NCBI GenBank assembly: GCA_910592205.1
Contig: CAJVPJ010000030.1
Location: forward strand, 1-64,000
From: Paraglomus occultum
Lineage: Eukaryota; Glomeromycota; Glomeromycetes; Paraglomerales; Paraglomeraceae
Reading direction: 5' to 3'
Length of the DNA stretch: 64,000 bases
Below the pieces are notes generated by a model that saw only the letters and a list, made by a program, of their open reading frames with translations, did not search any database and was not told the DNA's origin. A program made the position numbers and the translations under genes. Shown here one piece after another: positions 13,444 through 26,093 of the stretch. Every line of letters starts with the position of its first letter. Position 1 is the first letter of the stretch.

Positions 13444-15270
13444 ATGACGAATTATCCGCAAAATCGAGAGATGATTAAGTATGCGAAAGATACATCTGAG
13501 ATAATGATCGTGTTAATGCTCTTGAAGACACACGAAAAAGATATTCTAATGTCTAAGAAGAATATGTTTGAAGGTATTGTTGAGCAATCCAGAGAAATGT
13601 GTGTGAGTTTGAAGGACAGAATATACAAAGCGGAAAATCAATGCAGATGACTAATAATAATAATAAGACTTCAACGTAAAGAAAAAGTAAAATGCTCGAC
13701 AAAAGATGTGCTTCTGACAGGCATACACTAACAGCAAGCATTGAATCAACAACAAACCCAAGAGGATTATTCTAAGTATTTAGAAATTCAGCTGACCGTT
13801 CAGCAGAAAAGATGTGTGGAATTGAATGACAAATGGAATAGCGCGGAAAATCAAAGCAGAATGCACAAAATTTATCTCAATGAAACTAGGAAAAGTCTCG
13901 AAGAGACTAAAAAGAGTCTCAACGAAGCTAGAGAAAGTCTCAATAAGTCCAACATAAAAGAAGAGGTGGCAGAGTATCATAGAGACAATGAAGAGATTAG
14001 AGAGCTTCGTCGGCAATATAAAACAATGGAAGAAAGGTACGTTAAACAGATGCAAATTAACGAAACAAACCAACGAATTATTGATCAGTACAAGTCTAAA
14101 TCCGACGGTAATGATGAAGTTCTGTCGTTACGCCAGCAGAATCGTGCATTGAGCAAAGCACTTGCACACAACATGTGCGATATGCAAAGGCTTAATAATG
14201 AACTCGAAGAAATGCAGCAAAAATATAAAGATGCCGAAGCTAGAGCAGCTGAATTGCAGAAGAAGAACGATCTATTAAAGGAAGAAAGCATCAAATATCA
14301 AGAAGCTGTGGGCGATACCACTAAAGAATTTTCAGCTGGACCTAGTCGCAATGATCCCCTGACTGAACTCGAGATGGAGATCAGAGATTTGCGCATTCAG
14401 AAAGCTGAGTTGGATACACAACTCCGCGAAACACGAGACAATTTTAATCTTGAATCTCAACATTTACAGTTAGAAAAGGACGTTGTGAAATTGCAAAACA
14501 ATTTATACGATTTTACTCAAGTAAAAGGTAGACACGTTGCTTTCAATGAACAAGGGATTTCTGCACTGTTGAAGAGTTATGGATGTCAACTTGATCCTAC
14601 ATCGAAGTTAATAGTTAGCAGTGCGCTACAAAGATATACTATTGAGAAAGTAGTTAAACGTACAAAAATACATTTCGACACGTGTATCGGGGATTTGGGT
14701 AACCGGTACACCAAGACTGATTTAAACTATTTCTTGGAAGGATTGATCTTGAATACGGCAGCCAGTTTGAAACAGTATATAAAAGACTTTGTTGAGATGC
14801 GCAAAGGAGAGGATGAATTGACTCGCATGGCGGGAGTGAAGATATCTCAACACGTATATACCGTACTTAGAAATCATGGTTTTGCGCAGGCCGATCATCC
14901 AGTTCTAGTAAACGAAGTCACGCTTGTATTGAGTGAGCTCGAAAAATGCCGTCAGATTAAGGACGAATCGAAAAGGAAATATATTGAAGAATTAGCTCCT
15001 TCCATCGTCCTTGAGATAATTCGTCTATTTTGTTTTAGATTCCAGACTCAAATCCCTGCTGTTGAGTATCACTTTTTCGAAAGTGGAGCCAAATTCGATT
15101 CTGTTACAATGGAATGCAGTCTAGTTGAGGATGGAGAGGGTGAAAATCAAATTGTTGAGATATGTTCGTTCCCGCTGATCGGTGTGAATATTTTGGATGA
15201 GCAAAAGAGGCAGATCTTTAGCAAAGCGCAAGTTCAACTGAGACCCTCGGGTTGGTATAAAAAAAAGTGA
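13444..15270 (+). CDS. Long coiled-coil protein, lineage-type family (564 aa)
   Basis: Two-exon model: 13444-13602 and 13735-15270. The donor GTGAGT at 13603 and the acceptor CTAACAG ending at 13734 join two frames of the same phase and remove the in-frame stops at 13648 and 13729. Residues about 70-310 are a near-continuous coiled coil rich in Glu, Lys, Arg, Gln and Leu, including near-repeats RKSLEETKKSLNEARESLN. The C-terminal 230 residues look globular, from about GRHVAFNEQGISALLKSYGC to the end, with a segment EICSFPLIGVNILDEQ followed by KAQVQLRP. I recall this tail from Rhizophagus predicted proteins but cannot name a domain. The part after 13735 is well supported; the first exon is less sure. 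Function unknown; a scaffold or self-associating protein is inference. Confidence 0.72.
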
Positions 15271-16107
15271 TACATTAATTGTGAGATGTGTTATATTGTA
15301 CACGTGATCGTCACTATCACTTTCATAACTCCAAGATTATTTTGTGCATGAGCATTTCCCCTGCTTCAATAATTATTATGTCTGCCGTTTATTGTGTTAC
15401 TCTGATTTGGCCATTGTTGCCGCCGCTATTGAACTTTAGACTAATACTATCGGCAGGATTTTTTTGGTCCATTCATTTTTTCCTGGAATTTTCAGCAAAA
15501 ATCGTGACACGTATAATACATTCGGATCGGTGTCACGTTATTTATTGCATACGCTATCTGGGCAAAGTATCATTGCTTTAAAGTGTAATAACGGGCTTAT
15601 GAAACGCGGATATAATTTTACGCGTTATTTACATTATTTCTTTGTAACAGTATAATAATAGAAATCGGTGTTTTAATCTTTCACTTGAAAATGCCCGACT
15701 TTTGAAGTGAAAAATGAGCTCATCGGCTTCCGTAGAGCAATAGTAATACGAACAATTCAAAATTTCTCAAACTTAAAACTTTTCTCGTATTCCGGCATAC
15801 CTACTGATTGGTAAAGAAAAGAATTGTCTGAATTGGTGTATTGAAAGAAAGGAATTCGTCTATTCGAAAGTAGTCACTTGGAGTGACAAGTCGCTTCATA
15901 GTATTCAAGAATGATGATCCAGGTCGTGTTTAAAAAAATCCATTGGTAAAACGGAAAGAAAAATGGATTATTGCAAAGACTTGAAACCCATTTATTACCA
16001 TTAAACAGTGGTGGTACCCCCCATTCCTACTAACGATGTTTTGAAGAATGTATTGTGAGTAAGGGCTGGCCAACAAAGTGTTAGTCTTATACAGAGCATA
16101 GATTAAT

Positions 16108-16232
16108 GTTGCGACCCCGTTCTGAAAACGGTCAAGATTGTCACAAAATTTTGTGCACTTTATTGGTGCAAGAGATTATTCTAATGTGACAATCCCGAAA
16201 CGGGTCAAATCCCAGAATGGGTCATAACATTT
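16108..16232. repeat. Foldback (MITE-like) element, about 125 bp
   Basis: The left arm GACCCCGTTCTG (from about 16112) and the right arm CAGAATGGGTC (to about 16223) are inverted relatives. A second pair is AGATTGTCAC (about 16133-16142) against GTGACAATCC (about 16186-16195). The core next to the left arm carries the palindrome CACAAAATTTTGTG. Arms are imperfect with indels, as expected of an old non-autonomous element. No coding sequence lies inside. Confidence 0.55.
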
Positions 16233-17936
16233 ATAAGAAGCTAGACTATAGTATACAAAAATTTTAGTTTCAATTACAGTATTATGCATGCTTTTGAACA
16301 ATTAATACTTTAGGGTTCCAGTACTTTTGTCCAGGTAATGTATTTTGTTAAAGGGTACTTCTAAACATACTTTATTTCAGAAACACACGAAACCAGAACA
16401 TTAGCTGTTACTGAATGACAACTTTGACCACACCATGGTATCCACCCTCTTTCGTAAACACTGCATTGAACAGTCTGTCGGACAACTACATTGCTACTAA
16501 CTAGCGCCACTTCAGTGAAATAGCCAACTTATGAAAGTCTGCTAGTGCTATCTCAAGGGTCACGCTGCTTGATAGCATACATCCAGCGTACTTAAGTATA
16601 CCCAAGTCTATATAGATTGTCTCTTACAATTTCCACGGTAAAAACTTTCTACCAAGTCAAATCCTAGAATTCGTGGCCTAACTGCATCACCTATGTCAAA
16701 TGACAACCATTTTTCCATCTTCGATATTTTTGGCGAATAACGTCATGCTGTGTACTCATCTATGATCACGGGTCAGTGTTCTGGTTGTCGAATATCATCA
16801 CATTCTGCAACCTGCACACTTTCTTAAAACGTTTAATTCTGCTTTGACGAATTATCCCATTTTTAATTTTCCTCATCGATTAACTTAATTCGCTATTTTA
16901 ATTTCCGAGTCATCCAGAATTCGGACACCGTATGATTTGAACGCCGTATATTATTGGGAAATGTTTATGCATCAGGATTTCTTACGGTTTCTGGGGTTCA
17001 AAGCAAGCCCTGATGCGATGATTAGGTGATTAATTATTCATCAAATTTAGCACGAGCGATAACGATCCAGTGAAAAGTTTACTATATTGTTACACAAAAT
17101 CGATTACTTATTTATTTAGATTTTTCTCGTGGATAGCAGCAACATGACAACAGCAACTGTGGAAATAAATAATACTTGTCATCTTGTCAAGTTCCGTCGT
17201 TTTATATTGTGAACAAAATGTTTAATTAGCGAGCAATGGTTGTTCAAAGTTGCATGTTTTTTAAAAACTTACATAATAAGAACAATAAAATCAAAACAAA
17301 TGCATCAAATTGATCGAGAATGCATAATAATCTGGTAAACAACACAGAGTTTATGAGACAGTAACAATTTTACTATTCTGTAATACGGGTAATGCATGGG
17401 AAATCGTTTCCCCTTTTGGTAAAGAATGTGATCTCATAGCTAGCCATCTCTTACCCTGTCTGGATAAGTGTTTGTTTACCAGACATTTATTAATATTAAT
17501 GCGTTTGTCTTGATTCCGTTTAAGAAAACAGAAACAAAGACAAAAAAGCGTTCAATAACTATAACCAGAATGATAGAGCTTAACAAGATGTACAAATGAA
17601 ACAAATGACCGTGTAATGAGGTGCCCTCGGTCGAAGTATTAGTATGTATGACATATATTACCGAAAATCTGCAACATTTGACTGGTCAATGGTGTGTGTG
17701 CAATTTACAGTTTTTCATCTCAGCTCGTCAAATCTTGTGTAACTATAGGATAATAGGTACTTCTAGGTGGCCATATATGTGAACAAAAGAATAGTAGATG
17801 TAACATTACATTATTTAAATTCATCTTGAGTACTCGCCATTGGGAATGTGTGTTAACTTCCCTATCTTTTTTACACCAAGGCAAACACTACGACGAAAGG
17901 CGGTGACCGTAGCCCGCCGTAGATAAAGGCGAAAAC

Positions 17937-18095
17937 ATTTCACTCCTTCCTCTCTCTCCTCCTCCTCCCTCCTCCTCCTTTTTTCCTGGGATTTGAGCTT
18001 TAGCTACTTAGTCGCCGAGCGACCCTTTACCCAACACCGTCATACCTACCGTCTCTTTCTCTCTCTCTTCGTCGCCTCTCATCTCTCTCCACTCC
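17937..18095 (+). promoter_or_regulatory. Pyrimidine-rich leader/promoter of the secreted-protein gene
   Basis: The coding strand upstream of 18208 is made largely of CT, CTC and CTCC runs (for example CTCCTCCTCCCTCCTCCTCC near 17958). Such CT tracts are common just upstream of start codons in well-expressed fungal genes. The WHI3-like gene has a comparable pyrimidine-rich flank on its coding strand. No TATA box is obvious. Confidence 0.45.
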
Positions 18096-18207
18096 TGTAC
18101 GGGTTGCAACCTCTCAACTCCCTTCCTGCTTTCGCCCTTTTTCTACTTGCTCTTTTCTCCAACCTACACGCTTCAAATACTCTCTTTTCTCTTTACTGTC
18201 ATAAAAC

Positions 18208-18945
18208 ATGTTTTCTACTCTCGTCTACCTCCACATATTTCTTGTATCTTTGCTTGTCTCTCTGACAACTGCCTGCGATACCGCCTGTCGAACAGAGCTT
18301 GGTCTTTCTTTTGTGGACATATACGCCTCGGAATCGCATGCTCTATTCGGACTGTTTGCTCAGAATCTTACGTCTCGCATACTCGACGGTGTGAATGTGA
18401 ACAAAATCTCTCTTGGCAAAGGCAGTAAACTCCGTAACGAAATAATTGATAATGTCCGCGAGACTGTTTCGCAATTGGACAAGTCCTTTGCTGAGACTAT
18501 TCCTGGTCTAGTTGAAGACGCAATATTTAACCAATCGCCTGAATTCCGTGGAGATTGCTCGGTTCCCGTAGAAACAAAGTCATCTCAATTCAGCGTTCAC
18601 AAAAAAGATGCTTGCATGATGGTCGAGGAAGTGTGTGGGAGTGCATTGTCGATTTGCCGTCATTTGGATCTTGTGAAAGAGCGAACTGTAAAGACCATCG
18701 TTAATGCATTAGATAATGACACGACGGGAGAATTTTATACAGTAATCTCTCACACTATATCCCGTATTGCTGCAGAATGGAGGCTTGGCGTTGCTCAGCG
18801 AAAGGCTTTGATGTCCAAGTCAAATGCCAACTTGAAAATGCTGTTGGCCATTTTCAGTGAGCATTACAAAAATGGATTCTGCAGCGATTCGAATTGCGAT
18901 CAATATGACGACAAGATTGTAGAATTGCTTCTCAGTTACGTCTAG
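18208..18945 (+). CDS. Secreted protein with eight cysteines (245 aa), function unknown
   Basis: A single exon starting at ATG 18208. Residues 1 to about 22 (MFSTLVYLHIFLVSLLVSLTTA) form a clear signal peptide: a hydrophobic core followed by small residues before a Cys-containing mature start. The mature part carries eight cysteines (CDTAC, GDCS, DACMMVEEVC, SICRH, GFCSDSNC), an even number suited to disulfides. It has three potential N-glycosylation sites (NLTS, NQSP, NDTT) and is otherwise helical-looking and soluble, with no membrane span or anchor signal. The upstream ATG at 18147 belongs to another frame, so 18208 is the best start. I do not recognise the family. Secretion is well supported; an effector or cell-wall role would be speculation. 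It converges with RGP1 across 836 bases. Confidence 0.8.
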   Translation: MFSTLVYLHIFLVSLLVSLTTACDTACRTELGLSFVDIYASESHALFGLFAQNLTSRILDGVNVNKISLGKGSKLRNEIIDNVRETVSQLDKSFAETIPGLVEDAIFNQSPEFRGDCSVPVETKSSQFSVHKKDACMMVEEVCGSALSICRHLDLVKERTVKTIVNALDNDTTGEFYTVISHTISRIAAEWRLGVAQRKALMSKSNANLKMLLAIFSEHYKNGFCSDSNCDQYDDKIVELLLSYV

Positions 18946-19781
18946 AAAAGGAGCATATCATGTAAAAAAAGTCGTGTTTGTATCTATACAATTGACTAGG
19001 TGAAATTTTATCTAATGTCATATCCCTAGATTAATAATTTAATACAGAATAGAGAGTACATTCTATTCCTTCGCCTCCATCCTCACTCTACTATTCTCTT
19101 TCCTTTACCCAGTCTTTTCTGTCTATAATATATATAGAATTTCCCCTTGGTGTACGTGTCCATATAACACAGTATTTCCATTCATTCCTGTATCATCTTC
19201 ATTCGCTCTCTTGTAACATTTAACTTTTTCTATTAATCCGCTCTTAATAAAACTGAGCATCTGGCGTGCTTAACATTTGGAATCAATCTTGGCATCCGTT
19301 TCTATCGGACAAGGCCGTCCGAATTGATACTTGAATGTAGCGCAAATATACTTTGCAATATCAACAAATCGTGAGTTTATTTGTTATACAGTGAAACGTA
19401 AGTCTGTGTCTCAGATTTACAACGTTTCGCGCCAGGAAAAAAAATAACCTCTCTACTCTTACAACGATCAATGTCGAAACAGAAGCTAAGAGTGAGCGTT
19501 TGATTTATGTTGCTTATAAAAGTCGATATCTATAAGGAATTTCTCTAAGTAGAAGTGACACTCATCTCCAAAAGAGCCAGAGGAATTGCTCAAAATGAAA
19601 TAACAAAAAAAAACAACTTATCTATGACGACTTGTTGCTAATAACGTGTGTTGACATCTTAGTGAAAGAGATTAACTGAACTCTAATAGCCACCAATAAT
19701 CGACTTGTCGTATTTATTACTATTATGGATTTTAATACAGAGAGAAAATAAATTATTGACTCTTAGCTCTATTAGACTGAA
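18946..19781. other. Convergent intergenic region (3' flanks)
   Basis: This holds the 3' ends of the secreted-protein gene (+) and RGP1 (-). AATAAA occurs at about 19246 on the + strand in CTTAATAAAACTG, a plausible but distant polyadenylation signal. No gene is visible. Confidence 0.5.
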
Positions 19782-22700
19782 TTATGATACATAGAATGTG
19801 TGCGAATGTGGGAATGTCCTCGCTGATTCATATGACGTTGGGTATACTTTGATGGGAATTAAACAGTCAAATGTCTCTACGCTCACATCCGGCACAGCCT
19901 GTAAGTACAAATGTCGCTCGTCCGTGTTTAGTGAAAGAAGTGGAGAGGCATTCTTATCGCCTGTGATAAATTCAAGTCGCAATCCCCAATGGAGTTTGAC
20001 TATAAGGACGCGGATAGACAGAGAGAAAAAATAGGGAGAAAGAAAAGATAAAATATTAATATATTACAACATACAAGCATAAAGGCAAATTGCGGTTTAT
20101 CCTATCAATATACGATAAGCAGTGGGTCTACTTCAATCAGACGCTCTAATTACCTGCCGTTGTAGTGAAATCCGGTGTACCGTTTGTTGGTATTGGGATG
20201 GCAAAACTTATTCTTCGTGTATAGAGACAAAACTCGTGATGTTCTCCATGTACTTTACGTGCTAATTTGTTTATATGATGCTGAGGACGAGCGGCGATGC
20301 TTGCTTCTATTTGTTCATTACTTTCTAGTGTAATAGAGACCTAGAAACAATAAAAGTATGTGTGAACATGCGAGTAAAACACGTGACATTATTTTGCGGA
20401 CAATTGAGAAACATTCCCAACCTGATAGCTTTGTATTAAGGCATCGTTGAAATTTATTACTCCCGTAACAACATCTCCTAGTTGATATAGTGTCTTCAGT
20501 AAACACAGTTGAGCAACACGGGCATTGTTCTTGCATATATCGTATGTAGCTATTAAGGATAAAGAATAATCAACAGGTTCAATATGCAATAGTAATAACA
20601 AATTGAATCCGCATTTCAATCCTAACCATAAACGGCGTCTTCTTACTCCCCTGTGCATGTTACTAACCTTTTCGCATATTTTTTGATAAAATAGCTACCG
20701 TATTCGTACACGATTTCAATTCTCGTTCAACATGTACAAATGAATCGCTTTCTGAACGTACATTATCTTCTACATCGCCGTTTGACGTTGAATCATTTGC
20801 CAGACTTCGAACAAGCTGATCAACATATTCAACAAATTCTGCTTTACTGGTCCCTAAAATTAAAGAAAGTTAAAGTCAAATCATCGCTTATGATTATGAT
20901 CAGTCGGTTTGAAGGTAGTATTTTCAACGAGTTATACTCTGTCTTATTTAGGTCGTAAAATGTTACCTTTTCTTATTACTGGCTTATTTTTCTTTGGATT
21001 ATCATCAAGACAAGTAACAATAGCTTCATCCTTAGAAATGATTACTGGATTCATTAGGTCATACATTGGCCGAGCACCATCCTCTGAATAATGACAACAA
21101 AAGTGTCATGTAAGCGTACGTTTCTTTCGTGTCTCGTATTGATTGCAATCCAGTTTAACTTATTTCAATTCAACGTGTCATCCACAAGTCATTCTACTCA
21201 CCAGATACATAGTTAAACACTCTGAATGGAAGATGCACGATATGTGACTGATGATTCATTCCTCCTCGATGTGTTCCTATTATCAAATTATATTGAAATT
21301 TTATAGCTTTGCCTTTATGTGTGGGAGGAAGATCCGTTGGTAATCTAGTCTCATATGAGTCTAATGGAAAAATAGATGTTAGACATGGATAAAATGGAAA
21401 AAGGTCAATGTTATAATTGCCTTAAAACACTCACATGTACGTGTCTCTCCAGGCGCCAAATGCACATCAATAAACAAGATTGATGGTGGAGTAGAAAATA
21501 CTGGTATCGATTTATTATCTATTGGACATAGCAACCAAAAGCAGTCAATATTAACGTAATTATAAATGTCAAAATCCAAGCACTTTTTCTCGTTTCACCA
21601 ACCTGCTCTCTCTTGCATATCTGCTAGTGTCGACTTCCCCATAGCCGTTGGTGTAAATATTCCCAGCATGCCTCCTCCAACCGCTCCTCCCATACCACCA
21701 CCTGGTCCATACATATTCTTCGATTTCAACGGTTCAAACTCGTACGCCTTCATCAGCGAACCGTCTACCACAAACACGCCCACAATCTGAGCGAAACCCC
21801 ATAATAATGTTTCATACTTTTGTGTCAACGATGGCGAGGAACTACATCTTGTTATTATTGATGGACGCCTGCTTTGTCGTTTGTAGTCCATCAACGAGCC
21901 ATTGGCTGACCAATCGGGCGATGTCACCGAGAGGTAATCAACCGAGCTACGGGGAGAAGATTCACTGGTTTCAAGGTCAATGGAAAACGTGTCGCTTCCA
22001 TCTGCTGCCTGTAGGTCGATGAAACCCAGGTCATCGTCTGTTTCGGTATCGGTTTCATAAATCATTGGTGGTGAAACTGGAATTGAGTTTTGGGTTGCTT
22101 TAGGTGCCGAGGCTGTATGCATAAACAAAGATGAAAAGATAAGCGTCAATATATTCATCTGACTGATTAGAGAAGAAAAAAAAGAAAACGACATTTACTT
22201 TCCGAATGCCCTTTCTCCGGTAACGATTGCTCTGACATGCTCTTTGATCCCGAAGGCGCATCCGCAGGCGATGCGGGCTTTGCCACAATCTCGGTCTCAT
22301 CCCAATCTTCACCCGCGTCCCCGCCACCTGTTATTAGCGATGCCAACCCCGTAAACGACGCTGATCGCTTTACAAAATTTCTAAAGCCAAAAATTCCCGA
22401 ATCGTTCAAGTCTCCTGCCATGTTGGTTTGGGCTGCCGGATTCTCTACAATCACCGACAAGAGGTTTCCATTCTCCTGTGTAGATTTATGAATTTTCTTC
22501 CCAGTCTTTGATTCGTTAATCGTTTTTGAATGTACGCTTGAAGATGCACGGGCATATTGATCATGGTGACGGTCGTCCGGGAAGAGTTGTTCGCCGTTGT
22601 GAAGGCGAGGTTTCGACGAGTCAGAGTCTTGCGGTACAGAAGGACTTGTTTTGGAGGCCGACGTCGGTGGAAGAGGATTTGTGAAGGAGATCGTACAGTG

Positions 22701-22834
22701 AAAGGTTTCTCCAGCAAAGAAAACAGCCTAAAGAATGCAAAGTTGAGTTAGAACAGAAGCAGCATTGTTCAGATCACAACAGGATAAGGAAACCCCACCT
22801 TTTGATTTATGTTTGCTGTGACGACGACAGACAT
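19782..22834 (-). CDS. RGP1: RGP1, Ric1-Rgp1 exchange factor subunit for Ypt6/Rab6 (717 aa)
   Basis: Ten exons on the minus strand: 22799-22834, 22199-22727, 21603-22112, 21435-21518, 21202-21360, 20967-21083, 20668-20853, 20422-20549, 20154-20340 and 19782-19999. Phases agree throughout (2154 nt). The Rgp1 fold is recognisable: N-terminal VFFAGETFHCTISFTNPLPP; the middle block TLLWGFAQIVGVFVVDGSL and PLKSKNMYGPGG; then PPSILFIDVHLAPGETRTYSYETRLPTDLPPTHKGKAIKFQYNL split over two exons; and the C-terminal ATYDICKNNARVAQLCLLKTLYQLGD with VSITLESNEQIEASIA and GEHHEFCLYTRRISFAIPIP. Rgp1 pairs with Ric1 at the Golgi and activates Ypt6 for endosome-to-Golgi retrograde traffic. Low-complexity Ser/Pro segments lie in exons 2 and 3. 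No Ric1 gene is in the window. Confidence 0.93.
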
Positions 22835-25800
22835 TTTGTCAAGTTTGCGTTTAGACTACATTCAACGCGGGAGTCAGACGATTATTCTATTATTATTATT
22901 GAAAGATTTATAACGTCAAATAAGAAAAAGCAAATCGATTCCCTAGGATAAGCTATTCATTCCATTCACTAACTTTATATTTTCCGATTAATGCAATTGT
23001 TATTTACATTTAGGTCATTTGATTGGACAATCTAATGTGAGTTACATTATGACCGTATTTCGCCATATTTGCTGCGAGTTTTTTTTATTTCTAATAATAA
23101 GCAATGGAATAAACTGCCTGCTTTCATATCGTCACGTAGATTTAAATGCCACACTGTTAGATACTCGTTTTGTCCTGAATATGCAAATTCGCGTTATCAC
23201 ATGCTCATTCTACGAAAATACATTAAACAGTTGTATTGGCTATAACGATCAATAGAAAAATTGGAGTATAGAGGAATTTTGGAATATTCACGTTAAAATA
23301 ATGTGGTATATTCCTCCTCTTATTTTTTGTGCAATCTGACGGTATGCTTTTCTGCTACGATCCGTGACTATTACTGTCTCGTTATCACACCGATTAACCC
23401 ACTAAACACTATATTATTTTAATGTGTAACTACTATAATAATAGTATTAATATTATAATAATTAAACTTACATGCATCAAATTATAATGTATAGTGGGTA
23501 GTATAAATATGAATAACTATTGCTTCCAACAACGGGCATGCTAAGCGCAAACATCTCTAACCAGCTTCAGGGACAGATCCTTCACAAGCAGCAAAGTAAC
23601 CACCAAATCAGTCCCTCAAACTCGCTCCAGCGTCCCATTGGATCCGATTACCCAGCAAACTCATCAGGGGAGAGAAGGAAAAAGAGAGTTACTTTATAAC
23701 GTAAAACGACACGACACTTACCTTATGCTCACCCTAAACCTTCCTCCCGTCATCTAAAAAGCTGTGAATAAAAAAGAAAAAAAAAGAGATGTCTGGGAGT
23801 GATCCGGGCATTCACCGTGATTGCTTATCAGACCCGTGCCGGGATTCCTTCACCACAGGTGAGCACTAGTGAGTGTTGAGTAAAGGGGCGTCACCGGTGA
23901 CTACCCATCCCCAATCCAGATCTGCGCCCGTCCGCCAAAAGAGACAAGGGAGAGCAACCACATAGTCAACCAATTGAAGAGCAATATTTAGTTAATACAA
24001 TTATTTCTTATCTACCAACACGATGAGATGTTGTGAAGCGATGCGCAATATAGTGGATCGTTTGAGTGTATATGTGTACAAGTAGGCGTGTGTTTGATTC
24101 TTTCATCAGTTGGTGATCGATGAACCGTATCGTTAGACATTGTTCGTGAGTTATAATCAAAAGGAATTCATAAAAGAAAAAGACGCTTAGTTTTTGCAAA
24201 CAAGTCGAACCGCAGAACAATTCTGTATTTCCAACTCTTCATCGAAAAAACTTCGTTAGGAGACTTGTTGGTGAGTTGTAGAGAACTGTCGTACGGAGTG
24301 CCGTAAGGATTGTTTGTGTACGCTTTGAATGAAGAGAAGTTGTGAAACTGTTCCAAGTATATACAAGTAGAGGACGAGAGACGTTGTGAAGCAGTGTCTG
24401 GGGTGCATATATTAATATATCTGTATGAGCAAGCACGTGTTGCGTGTTTAGACGACGCATGTTTGATTGGTATCAGGGTGTGAGAATCTGCATCGATATA
24501 TTCATACTGTTGTAATTGTTTTCCATAAACAAGAACAATTACATCAATGTAACACATGTTGTAGAACTTTTTTCACTGGTTAAAATCTGTAATTGTTGCT
24601 GGCTTACCGATAAGCCACGCGGAATAATATTTTAATGATGATAATAATAATGTTATGCCTTTAAGTATATTTTTAAAGTCACGACTTTATGTAATACAAT
24701 TATATAAAATAGTCACGTGCTGTAAAATTAAGTTAATTATTTTTGGGGCTGCTGCATATGAACAGCCAACATGTGTTATTTCCGTCATCTAACACGCGTC
24801 TGCTCATACAAGTATTTATATATCCCAGACTCTTCCAAAATGCAAATACAATGTTAAATAATACACAGCAACATGCAGAAACTTTTTTCACGTATCGCGT
24901 CTATTCCAAACTTTTGCCTGAAATAAAATATTTTTTGCTTCGTGAATAAGAAATAATTAAATAAAAATAAACGCACTGGACTACTTTAAGCAAACTGATC
25001 TGCAATTCTGGTCGTTTTTCCAACTTTGCAGATTACGAAGAATAAAACGTAGGAAGAACGTTTTACCACTGAGATTGCAATACACTTTTTTTGTCAGAAA
25101 ATGTGTCTCATTATGTTAGGAATTGGCCGCGCTGTCAGAAATTACCTAAAGGCAAATGAAATAATATTGCGTGTTTATGGTAATGTAAAAAACATGTCGT
25201 GATGGAAAACCAAATATAACCATCGCTACTGCTGTGAAAAAAATGCCATGATAAAATTCATGGACTACCAAGTTTCGGTAGAAATATTAATCGTATTACT
25301 CAATCGCTTACATTCTTGTCAGATAAAACGAATTATAAATCGGTCTATTGTGATTTTACTGCAGGTCTCGAAAATGATATTACATTAAAATATGATGCAT
25401 TTCACAAGTTATGACACCAATTAACCCCTTGAGACCAAGAACAGATTACGTGACATGTGCCAACATTTCCGGAACGGCCTACAGTATAATGCTCGTAAAG
25501 AAGAAGCGAAGAATTATTGATAAAACGTCTAAATTAGCGAAAAAAACTATTGTACAAAATTAGCAGAAGAACAAAGGAAAATTAGTGAATGCGCATTTTA
25601 CGATGAGAGGCAAAGCTGTTTATTGTAGCATTGACGTTACGATTGAGCATAAAATGTTCATGTAAGAGATGAACTACGTCATCGGCAAAAGCCTTAATGA
25701 CACGCTGAACATGGTATTCGACGAAGTTAAATATTGCATAAAGGCGGAAAGATTACTTGTGATAATGCAAAAGCATAGAATTAAATTTCAGCATACTAAA

Positions 25801-26093
25801 TTCAAGGCCAAATTGTTTATGATTTTATGTCTGAGCCACAGCCGTGCCACTAAAGAACTATCAACACCGCCACGTAGTTAGTTTTTCTGCCACATCAGCT
25901 ATTTTTAACTCAGTCAAATGTTCACTTTGTTGCCAGTCTATAAGTGACATACTATGTTGCAATAAATGACTCGTACAAATTCCTAAAACGAGTTAAGAAT
26001 TTTGCGGGTTGCCTGTGTTCGATCGATGACGATTGGATAAATTGCCGTTTGGCCAACTTTTGATTTTTATATGTACAAATAATAATTGGAATA
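22835..26093. other. Spacer with a GC-richer repeat island
   Basis: This contains the RGP1 promoter and then AT-rich DNA. A GC-richer block lies at about 23530-23950, and 24010-24550 carries repeated GTTGTGAAGC-like phrases. Frames at 24168-24557 (-), 24743-24949 (+) and 25669-25881 (+) have no recognisable domain. I do not support any gene here. Confidence 0.5.

Larger units (their letters stand above)
15271..18207. other. Spacer with foldback element and decayed repeat DNA
   Basis: No credible gene. Frames at 15288-15655 (+) are AT-rich without motif. A MITE-like foldback lies at 16108-16232. The stretch 16380-16830 is more GC-balanced and may be decayed transposon sequence, but I could not recover a reading frame. 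The last 270 bases are pyrimidine-rich leader of the gene at 18208. Confidence 0.5.

Noticed and set aside
16380-16830. Possible retrotransposon polymerase/RNase H relic
   Set aside because: Base composition hints at old coding DNA, but I could not recover any conserved motif in any frame.
24168-24557. 129-codon minus frame
   Set aside because: No motif; lies in DNA with repeated GTTGTGAAGC-like phrases, better read as repeat.
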